64,000 nucleotides of DNA from Megalonaias nervosa. Taxonomy: Eukaryota > Mollusca > Bivalvia > Unionida > Unionidae. The translations under genes were made by a program, and so were the position numbers. The notes below the pieces were generated by a model. The model worked only from the letters and a program-made list of their open reading frames with translations. It had not been told where the DNA came from and did not search any database. Within the stretch, counting starts at the first letter, position 1; every line of letters starts with the position of its first letter. Location: contig JAECUM010003240.1 of the NCBI GenBank assembly GCA_016617855.1, positions 22,324-86,323 on the forward strand, written 5' to 3'. Shown here in pieces: positions 10,601 to 22,600 of the stretch.

Positions 10601-13600
10601 CTAGCAAAGTATCTCCATTTAAAATCCCATTTCTCCTCCACTGACACAATCCACAGTCACTTACATTATGGCCATTTAAATTTAAAAATTGTTTTGCTTT
10701 AATCTCACTGTCCTGCCCATGTTTTGTAAATCTGTTACCAATAAATTCTGAATGTAAATGATGAAATTGATGCAATCAGTTGTCTCTTTAACGGGAACTT
10801 TGTGCTCAATGCTAGCTGTGATTCTCAATTTTCAAAAGTCTCTCCACAAAGGACATTTAAACTGACTGACAGTTTCATTTTGCAGTTTATTTATACAGTC
10901 CTACCCACTTATGTCGACATCACTTATGTCGACAAGCCGCCTATTTCGACAAAAAAGCGAAGTCCCGGTCCCTTGGTCTACTATTACTACCAAAATTGTC
11001 ATGCTTATGTCGACGTCGAGATAAAAAAATAAACGTACATGTCGACAGAAGCCCTTGGTCCCAGCTTGAACAAAGCCTTGGTTTTCTAATCATTTATGTT
11101 GACAAGCTGCCAATTCCGACCCAAACTTTGTTCAACAATTAGTTGATCTTGCCGCCAGGCTTTAATTTTCTCGCCTAATCATTTATGTCGGCAAGCAGCC
11201 AGTTCCGACCTGTACTTTACTCAACAATTAGTTGATCTTGCCGGCAGGCTTTAATGTCGTGGTCGGATAAAAAAAAAACAAACAGGCTTTTGTTTGGTCC
11301 TGTAAAGTTGGCCTCTCGCGGCGACTTAAATAAAAGCAATGAAATCTGATCTGATTCTTGCATTTTCCAAAGTGATCGGTGATTAAAACAAGTTTATTGC
11401 ACTGTGAAAGTTTCCTTTTTAACTTTATTTATATTTACGATGGCTACCAACGGCAGTGTAAACGCAGATTAAATTTACAGTCTCTGGAAACTAAATATCT
11501 GGCTGTTAAGGAAGTTGAGGGTGGGACATCTCGCAAAGATGTCTGTGAAAAATTTTAAATGTATTGAGCAGACATTGTTACAATATTGTATTATAAGAAT
11601 CATTTTCTTTTAATACCTCATTAGCATGTGTCAATGTATACAATATTATGCCTTCATTAATCATATCAGCCGCATATCTCTTGTTCGCTTTTATGTACTT
11701 TTCACGATGACTTCTGTAACTAAATACATGTACTGTTTAAACCAACTTGTTGACAGGTTTTCATTTCCCTGTGAATAGCCCCATCCCCTTGGTAGCCTCA
11801 GTAAGATGGGAATTGACTGACCAAAATCTAGGCCAATTTAAGTACATGTACTCCAAGCGTGTAAATAACAACTATGCAACCATGTGCTTATGCCGACATT
11901 GAATAATCGCAGTGAATGTTTTTCATATCAGGATGTGACCGATGCAATATTTTATTGTGGATTTTATTACACAAAGGTAACCAAAATGTAATTTGTCAAT
12001 ATACAAGTGTATTTGACACTGGTTTTGTCTTCATGTAATCAAAATTTGCATTGTTTGGTTTCTCAAAGTGTAAATGCTATTAACTGACGACAGGTCACCC
12101 CTAACTGACGAATTTAACTTGTATCTTTTATTCAGTAACCCCCCCCCAACACTTATCTTGACATCCGCCTATGTCGACAATATTTCCTCGGGCCCGAGGA
12201 TGTCGACATAAACGGGTGGGACTGTATAACCTGCATCCAAACGTAAATACTTCTGAAAAAAATGTTAAACATTTCCCACAAGAAGATAAGCTTTCATGAC
12301 TGCTATGATCATGAGGTGATGTATCGCCTATAGAGTTCGAAGGTTCACCTGTGAAAAATTTGTTCACTGTTGTCCCTTTAATTTGAAATAAAACTTTAAG
12401 TGGTGAATTGTCCACAGCGGTTTCAAACTCTGCCTTTGTCAAATAAAATGGTGTATTTCGGGCAACAGGCACTATTTCTCTGTCGTCTGAAATTGGGCTG
12501 TCACCAATCCTGGGTTTTTTTAATTTAATATTTGCAAGGGGTTTTGGTTCAACATTTCTCTTCGTACCTCTGTTCCACTTAGCTGTCTTATCAGTACAGC
12601 TGACCCCAGTAAGATCATTTCTCACAGCATTTTCAATTTTCCACAACAAAGCACCAACATGACTGCAGGATTGCTCCTTTCCCCGCCATACATGTACACC
12701 ACCCATTCTCAACAACCCCCCTCCATGGTACAAATAACATAAGCTTCTTTTGCTTTATTTACTGTCTGTGATGAGCGAATTTCTCCTTTCATGATAATTT
12801 TATCACTGTATCCACATTTCCACTCTGGAAGTAGTTGTAACTTTGTAAGCTTTTAAAGTTCTTCATTTCTTTTCCACCTACTGCTTTCGATGAGATTAAA
12901 TAGCTGTGAATGTCGCCGTACATGACATTTGGCCACTCTCTCATATCGTCAGTGTAAGTTTCAGTTTGTTTACGGTGCATCACAGTAATGTGATGGCAGA
13001 TGCAGCAGTGCTGCTCCAAGTGGACTCAATCGATTCAAAGGGTGATAAATGAAAAGAACTGTCTATATAATGCACCAGAACATTACAGTGTAAACCTTGC
13101 ACTTGAAACCATAAGCACAAACAATGCTGATCATGATCTGCCTGGACATAATGCAACTGGCAATATATGAGGAAGTTTATTCCATGTATTCACAAACAAA
13201 TATGATATATTTAATTAGAAACACTCTCAAGACACTATTGTTGAACCTGTACACACACTACAAGTAACCTTGAGGTGAACCAGCTGAGCGAACAGATAAG
13301 GAACCACTAAAATCCGTCTTAAGTCACTTTCAAAGCAGATTATAAATTTCATGATGTGTCACTAACATATTCAGCTTTGTAACCTATGAAAGCATTAAAA
13401 AGTATGTTTTATATCCACAAATTCTACACATATTGATCAGTTTTTGTTTCAAATGAACTTAGAATGTGCAACTAAGATTCATTTTGATGATGCACTCAAA
13501 TTTATGTTGTCTCAACTGGTAATAATGCCTTGTAATTAAAACATCAATATAATTTTAATTCTATATGGCACTGCTGAATGACAATATATCTTATTTTGTT

Positions 13601-16600
13601 TGAAACCTTCAATATATTATGCAAGTATCGAATAATAGTTAAAAAGCATGTAATTAAGCATTATACAATTACCTTCATTTTCTCGAAAGAAAATTTCATT
13701 CCTTCAATAATGCTCTTATCAGTCTGTAAACAAAACAAAAAAATAATGTAAATATCAAGTATTTGGTTCTATAGAGTAAATTATATAGATGTCCAATTTA
13801 CTGAAAAATCTTGTAAAAAAACTGTACATATTCACTTGTAAGTTGAGTCCAACTGTACACTGCACAGACCCAGATCTGATATTGCATAAGGTTTATGCAG
13901 TTTGTTAGAAGTAATCAGTGGAATCATCTAAACAGACTCTGATATGCCAGTGCATTAGGCAGTGGTATATCAGGGTATATGTTGTTTACAGTTGGACTGG
14001 GCTTAAAAGCAAGTGTATATGGTAAGAGATATCGTAATTTGTTCACAAAACACTCCAACTTTTGCAAAACTTAACCAAAGTCTTTGACATGTAAAATACT
14101 GGTTACAAAGACCAACTTTTGCACCTATCAACAGGCATCAACGTTCAAGCTGTATGGCCCAGCAACAGACACAGTATCAGAAACTGACCTAAACACATAA
14201 AGTGGAGCATGAAATATAGGTCAGATACCTACCTTTTGTGGACAGGTACTGCACATACTAAGAGGAATATGCAGACAAACCTGCATGGCCCTGCATCATA
14301 CAATGTATGAGATACTGGCCAAAATGCAAAAAGTAACAAAGGTGGGGCAGATGAAAGGATGCGAGATTGGACAAGGGTTAAACCTTTTCAATATTTACTT
14401 AGTGGAGTGAGTATAAAGAGACTCAATTCCTACTGTAGTTAAAATTTAAGTGAACAATACTTTCTACTATTATAGAATCTTACAAATTTGCCTACGTTGG
14501 TCACAATCAAAAAGTAACTTAAGTCCCTGCTGCTGGCCACTAAATCTAAAAAAGTTTCATCTCTTGTGTGTTTGACTACATATTTAAGATAATGCTTCAT
14601 AACTTTGACATCATGAACTTAAATGTTTCACCAAGACCACTAGTCTCCATTTTGTACCTCCAACTGCTTAAGAAAAGTATTTGTGAAATATCCAATTATA
14701 GTTAATGAGAGATTGATGAATAAAAGTGCATTCACATCATATGACATCACTTCGGATACAAAATTATTTTGGCTTCAATTCTGAACTAATCATTATGTTC
14801 TCAAGACAAATATTTTTCTTTTCAAAGTCTTTGTAAATTTTGAGACTTGAGTAGCTTCCAATATTCAAATTGTATTGTAGCTTTTTTTAAAAAAATACAA
14901 TTTAGAATTGCATTTATTTTAACTGACAGCTTAATTTAATTTAGAGATTTCAAATAAGTATGTCTATCTCTCTGATAAACACCATATTCAAATAAGTATG
15001 TCTGCCTCTCTGATAAACACCATATTCAAATAAGCATGTCTACCTCTCTGATAAACACCATATTCAAATAAGTATGTCTACCTCTCTGATAAACACCATA
15101 TTCAAATAAGTATGTCTACCTCTCTGATAAACACCATATTCAAATAAGTATGTCTACCTCTCTGATAGACACCATATTCAAATAAGTATGTCTACCTCTC
15201 TGATAAACACCATATTCAAATAAGTATGTCTACCTCTCTGATAAACACCATATTCAAATAAGTATGTCTACCTCTCTGATAAACACCATATTCTTAGTGG
15301 CAATGTTTATTATATATAAATCAAAACAGTACAAGCCACACATTCAAGTTTCTCATTCTGAATTGGTTTTCTAAATTAAGTTTGAAATGAATCAAGTAAA
15401 ATTCAGTTTGTCAATATCAAAGAAGTCATATAGAAAAAGAAATGAAGTAATGGCATTCTTTGATAATAATAAGTCAATTCTTGTCTACTGCACATTTTTT
15501 GTCAAGTAATTTTTAGTTTTGTAAAAGAATAAAAATGTTACACTTTGTATTTTCTTTGGGGTAAGTCCTGTTTTCCATAGAGGGTGAAAATGTAGGGATT
15601 TTTTTTCTTTAAATCTAATCTACTTAACAAAGGATTAAGAGTACTTAAAAAAACACTTCTACAAGTAACAACTTCAGCACAGTATGTTTCAGACTGATAT
15701 TTGAATTAAAAATTACTTTGATATATGAACAGACAGAAATATAGATGGGTTGGTAGGAAGATAAAAAGATAGACATGCATTGATACAAAATATGGTATAG
15801 CTAGCTAGCGAAATATTAATGCACATGTTGTATATATTATATAAATAGAGTCTCACAGTTTGAGAGAGAGAGAGAGAGAGAGAGGGAGAGATACTTGCCA
15901 CTGAGAAGACCTCCTTTTCCACCAACTGAAGGATGATGGGCCATGTGAGATGACCTAACTGCTGCAGCCTTATTCCATCAGCTATTGTATTCAAGAATCT
16001 TGGTGGATTTGGCCACAGTCTCTCACCTACAATGTTATCCAGTATTATCAAAGTAGACCTAGAGATCCATCCTAATAAATTTTCAAAAAATAGGGAGTGG
16101 GCTTATTATTAGAAAATGATAACCTAAGTATGTATTTGCCAATATTTTTTAAACTGTTGGTTTATCATCAAGAATAGGATTATCATCTGATAAATACAGC
16201 ATTTTATGGGTTTCATAGCACTCCTTATATTGTGCACTTCTGAGATAATGATGTTTCCAGGGTGTTTAAATATATATTTAATGTCTCTTGGACATCATTC
16301 CCTGCATTTTAATTTGGAATATTTGACTTTCCTAAAACTTTTAATGAATGTTTAATTTCTGTTGAGGAATAAACTATTGCAAATATTTGAAAATACGCAC
16401 ATACACTCTCCAAAAGTAATCTGCAAAATATTTGTAATACATAGGTACAATAGCTGACAAGTACACAACAAGCTATAAATTAATTACCCTATCATTGTAA
16501 TTTGGAGAGTTTACAGCCAAAGATGGGATATTTATTGAGGTTTTCTTAGTAATTAAGGGATCAAAGGTGGTCCATGATGGCTTGTGAGTCTTTGATTAAA

Positions 16601-19600
16601 AATCAGCTGACTTCTGGCAGGTGTCAGATAAAATGGAGAGACTAACCAATAAATGACTTTGCAGAAATACTTGCATAAACATTTTGATTTCTGTCATATT
16701 CAACTGTATTGCGTTTTTAAGATGTTCTAAGAGGAATATTTTAAGGGAAGCTCTATCTTTTTTATTGCTCACTTCATGTCAAATTGTGCACTTTCTCCCA
16801 ATGCTTAAATACCACTTGCTAAAATGTATTACAAGTTCAACAATGCTTGGAAATACAAGTTTAAGTTGGTGCAGGGAGGTAGCATTGTGTTTCATGCAAA
16901 GTGGATTTTAAGATAGCAAATGGGGGAAGAAATTATTTCACCAGATATCTGAAAAAACCACTGCATAGTGGAAATCTAGACCAGAAAAATATTGCATGCC
17001 TGTTAAAAGTGAAACTTAATAATCACAATAAATGTCATCAGTGGACACCAGGAGACAAAAAAAATCTTTGCAGTGAACTAAGACATACAACTCTTCTTTT
17101 TTTATTTAACTGATACCCAAACTCATATTAATTAATTATTATTTCAACACTGTCATCAGACTGTAATACTGTCATCAGAATCTGCTTCTTGTTCAAGACT
17201 TGCTGTTTTATTATAATAAGAGATTAGTATAATATGGCAAAAACTGCACTTTTATATTCAATTCCCTTAAAACATACAATTTATGTCAGTGTTAGGACTG
17301 GTTGGCCTGGTGTCAGGATAATGTGACTGGGTGGGACATCATGCTACATGTCTGCGGCATGATGCCCCAGTGCTAAACATCACTATAAACTGTCACACTG
17401 CAGACATCGTAGCGATATCACTGAAAAATTGTTAAAGCTATGTTAAAAATCTACATCACACACACAGAGAGTACAAAATCTCATCATTTTAAACGTCAAT
17501 ATACCAAATCAAAATTTTGAAATCTGATATGAGGTTGTTGTTCTGCCACCTGTATGCTTAAATACAGCAAAAAGCTTAAAATAGCATCAAAGTTAAAAAA
17601 TATTGTTATAGGGTTAAAGTAATGAAAAAAGTGAAAAAACTCTTGTAAAAGTTTATTTTACCTGTTATGATAATCCAGTACTTACTGAACTACAAAAAAA
17701 AAATCACTAATTACCCTCATCAAATGGAACAGTACTGTGTGGTTTTACATTTGAATTATTCTTACCTGCCTTTAAACATTTCTCAGCCATTTTACCTTCT
17801 GGTTCAACCATAAAAACTGAAAATATTAAATCATTTATCAGAATACTAAGAAATAAAATAAAATGAATGTAACAATGACCTCTGTTAATCAGATGGCATA
17901 TCATAATGTATAGTACTGTAGATTGCATATCAAGATAAATAGGAATAAATGGCAGGGGCATATCGTTTAACCAGGAACAGATTGCTCAAATTCCCCCTAT
18001 CTCTGACTTTAATAGGTCACTTTCATCTTCAGTTTTACCGACTTCCAAAATTTTTTAATCAGCCCTTAAAAATTGATTACACTGAAAGTGTCAATAGTAA
18101 CAGTACTGTCTCTGAAGGCATGTTTGTGTCCTATTAAGCAATTAAGAATTAAAACGATTCTCCTGAATTCTCCATGACTGGATTGATTTTAAATGTCCCT
18201 GTAATCTTGTTTGATCTTTATACTACTTTTTTAGCCAGCATAATCAGATATTACAAACAAGAATACCAGGGCCTGCATGCTGAGTGAGCCATGGTTAAAG
18301 TAATGTTGAACATTTTATGCCCACCTTGGTTTTATTTGACACTTATGTAGCCATTTAACACAGTAAATTTAACATGCAGAAACCATTATTTTACTTTTAG
18401 GACCTACTATGTCACTGACCTTTGATCTTATCACCCCAAAATCTATAGGCTTCTTTATTATCTAAGTGAAAGCCATTAACAAAATCTGATCAAGGAACTT
18501 ACTCTAGAACAAATATTATTCACCAAAATTCATTTTGTTACACCAGTGACCTTGACCCTGGATTCCTAAGCAAAAGGTCTCTTTCATACCTCAAATGCAA
18601 GCCCTCCACCAGAAGTAAAGTTATTATGCAAAAATTATTTTTCTTCTTTCAGTCACAGTGATCTTGGTCTTTGACTTTTTGACCCCAAAATATATAGGTT
18701 TCTTCCTTACCCCATAGGCAAACTGCCCATAAAGTTATGTCAGTGCATGTGATGAAAAACTAATGTTATTGTGCAAAAACCATATTTCTTTGTTAGTCAA
18801 AATGATGTTGACTTTTGACCTTTGACCCCAAATAAATAAACTTCTTCCTTAGGTTTTTGACACCAAAATAAATAGACTTCTCCCTTACCCTATGTGCAAG
18901 CCATCCACTAAGTCTGGCTGATGTATAAGGTGTAAAACTAATGCTATTGTGAAGAAATCATTCATCTTTTACCAGTTACAGTGACTTTGGCATTACTTCT
19001 TTTGACCACAAATTTGATAGGCTTATTTAAAATCCTTAATGCAAGCCATCCACAATGATTGATCTTAAATGTAAAGTTATCATGTAGAAACCATTCTTCT
19101 GCATTTAGTGACCTTGACCTTTGACCAAATGAACCCAAGATAGATAACTGTTTTTACCAATATACATGCCATGAATACAGGAGAACTCAAGTCATTGTGC
19201 ATGGACCATTTCTCCTCCTTCAGTCCAACTGATGTTGATCTTTCACATTTTGACCACAACATTTTTCACACTCTTCCTTACCCCATGTAAAAAATCTTGA
19301 CAAAGTTTGGTAATTGTAGATGCTGGACAACCTGAGTTATTATGCAGAAGCCATTTTTGTTCTTTCAGTCAGTTATCTTCACCTTTCAGTTTTTCAGCAA
19401 AAAAATTGACAGGTGTCTTCCTTAACACAATTGCAAGCCATCCACAGAGTCTGGGAATTGTAGAAAACTTGAGTTATTGTGCAGAAAAGAAATTGGTAAT
19501 AAATGGACTCATGGTCAGGTGGATGCTGGGATGATATGGCAGGCATAAAAATCCTAAAACTCCAACTCCAACTTCTGACAATGATCCTGCCAGCTGAAGT

Positions 19601-22600
19601 GCGAGTGCCATTTTTCACTTCCTTCTAATGTAGACTCAAAAAATTAAAAATAAATTTGGAGCACTCTGTTTATTATAGCTATCAACCAGTCTAATGTGTG
19701 AAAACCTATATGGGAGCATGATGAAAGAGTCACATTCCAAGGGTGACACCTATCTGTTGTTTTTCCTGTGTGTTCTAGCTAATGTTATTCTTTCAAATAT
19801 TGGCACATGTACAACAATTAAATATATATGATTGTTATGCTTACATGATCAATCACTTAGGTGCTTAAAGTAAGAACCAGATATAACAAAAAAAAATGAG
19901 TATTCTAAACACAAACAACACATTTATACACCTGCCATATGTTTAACAGTCCTCTATATAGGCACTAATAAAGCTTGGTTGAATATGGAGATTACTGACC
20001 ATCAGGTTTCAGTGACCTGGACCTTTGGTCAAGGTATGGAGTCTTAAACTAAACAATAATTTTCTTATTAGCCTTACCATGACTGTGACCCCTGACCTCA
20101 GACCCCAATTATATAGCTTTCCTTATTACTGTAAGTGCAAGTCATCCACAAATTTGGTCATGGAATATACTTAAGAGTTATTCTGCAATCCCTGTCTCTT
20201 TTGACTGGCAATGACCTTGACCTATCAACTCTGAACCTGTTTCAACAGACCTCCCCCATATCTCAAGTGCAAGCCATCTACAAACTCTGATTAAGGTATG
20301 TGGTCCTGAACACAAGTTATTATGAACAAACAAAATTCTTCAAAGTGACTTTGACCTTTGACCTTTTGAGCACAAATCAATAGGCTTCTTCTTATTCAAA
20401 ATGCAAGTCATCGAAAAACTGCAGTGAAAGTACATGATTGCAAACTGAAATTTCTGTGCAGAATCCATATTCCTTCTTTCAGTCCCTGTTACCTTAAGCT
20501 TTGACCTCGCAAAATCAATAGACATATTCCTTACAATAAGTGCAAGATATTCACAAAGCTTGGTCTGGGTAGATGTAGAATTCATGTTATTGTGAGGAAA
20601 CAATGCTTCTCCTTTCAATCACAGTGATGTTGACCTTTGACATTATAACCCTGAAATTTAAAGAATCCTTCCTCACCCAAGTGCAAGCTATCCAAAAATT
20701 AAGCATAAGACATGTATAATGATAAGGTATTCAAATTCTGTAAAATTTATATAAAATAACAGAGAATGATAATGCCTGCAAAATCCAAAAAATCAATCTA
20801 ATTAAAATCAGATCTCCACAGTCCTATTGGTCATTTTCTGTTGACTTTGTGGTTCACAAATCAGCATTCAAATTTTTTTAAAGTGACCAATGTCATTTGG
20901 AACATATTATTTCTAATGATAGCTCTACCTAACACAAATCTGCAATGCCTTATCTGATAGGCTATTAAAAATAAGCAGACTGGGAATTCCAAAGATCACC
21001 AATGCATGAACTTTTATCTGGGTCTGTCAGATTTCACATGGGACAGTACAGATCTGATTTCAATCAGATCTTCCTAACAACATTATAAAACCTGGTTCTT
21101 GAATTTCATGTACTATTATCCTGATTTATAATGAAAACCATTTACTTGATGAATTATCTTTTTATACATTTTCTACAGACATGTTTGTTTTGTAATTAAT
21201 TAGAAGCATGCTTTAAAAAGGGATAAATTTCAATCCTGTGCCAATTCTTTCCAAGAAAAGGCATTTAAAAGAATTCCTAAAAGCGGACAAACCATTATGC
21301 AAATCCTAGCAGTACATAATGCCATTACTGAATGCAATCCCATTTTTTGTGACACTGTTTGCTTTTCAACCATCTTAGACCTCATGCTATACCTTTGATT
21401 TCAGGTTTGATTGTTTTAGCAGCTATGGCAATTCCTGATGTCATGCCTCCACCACTAACTGGCACAAGGATGGCATCCAGGTCAGGAACTTGCTGCAGAA
21501 ATTCTACCGCTATTGTACCCTAGGTTTGCATGAAATAATTGTAAAGGAGCATACTGAAAAGCGAAATTAAACGTGTCAAAAATTTAGCACTCTCAAACCT
21601 ACCAACCTTAGTGCAGAATGCAAGGAAAAAGAACAAAATAAAATATCAAGGTGCAGATTTATATTAACTCTCATATGGCAGTGTGTGAACTGTGCAAACA
21701 TTTTTCTTGCACTAACATTAAATAATTTTACAGTATACTGTTTATAGCTACCAATGATTGACATTTAGTGGAATATCTTCTTTTACTGAAAAAAAATAAG
21801 TAACAAATAAATTAGAGGACTATTTTGGATTTAATTCACAAAACTGTAGGTTCGTTTTAAATTTTCACTTTTGTATTCTAGGGAAATAAACATATTTGTT
21901 GAACTTTACAAAACTTGGTGGTTTTCAATCTTTTCTGTTACTTAGTTAAATACCATATTGTCATAATAATAATTAATCTTGCAAATTACTTTAAGTGGTA
22001 CTGCAATACTTCAGTACAAATTGTACAAGTCATGCAGACTTGTAATATTGGCTATTTCAGCTATAAGACATGTCATGGTTTAGAATTTGATTACATATAC
22101 CATTAAATGGTGATTATTCAGTTTAGTTGCTCATCATCTCTTCTTGTACTAGTTTATTGTCTGTCCCAGCAACTGATAAGTTTGTCTAGAAAATTTGTGA
22201 TGACAACAAAGGTGAAGATCACTTAATAATCAGCAATGAACACTTTAGTAAAACTATATTAGTATACAATTAAAGAGCAATTAATATTTTATTTAAGACT
22301 AATAAAGAACCTACATGACCATGACAACATACACTATCATCATACTCACCTGACCAGCAATTACATCATAATGGTCATAAGGCGGCACAATGGATAAATT
22401 CCTTTCCTTTGCCACACGATTACATGTGTTCTCCCTTAAAGAAAAAGGAAAAAAAAATTTTGGAGTGTGGATTTCCTTCATACAACAACCAAGTTGTGTG
22501 AATTCCTCAAGAAAACAAATGTTATCTAATAACATTTAACTCCTTGCAAAAGCTAGAAGTGGATAACAATGCAAAGTGCACTTAAATATGATGTAAAATA

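Larger units (their letters stand above)
7950..13019. mobile_element. Decayed two-gene DNA transposon, THAP/DDE4 plus YqaJ (ISL2EU-like)
   Basis: A plus-strand THAP-DDE4 transposase relic (8002-9529) converges on a minus-strand YqaJ-type exonuclease relic (13019-10245). This pairing is, to my knowledge, characteristic of the ISL2EU group related to PIF/Harbinger. I could not identify the terminal repeats, so the bounds are those of the coding relics. The element lies in SRR intron 8 and was later hit by the Tigger-like element at 10896-12224. Confidence 0.65.

Noticed and set aside
12789..12850. SGNVDTV on the minus strand as the SRR SGGNVD motif
   Set aside because: It belongs to the N-terminal block of the YqaJ transposon protein. 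The true SRR motif is in exon 9 at 7451-7600.
14952..15293. CRISPR-like array
   Set aside because: These are contiguous 38-bp tandem repeats without variable spacers, in a eukaryotic intron.
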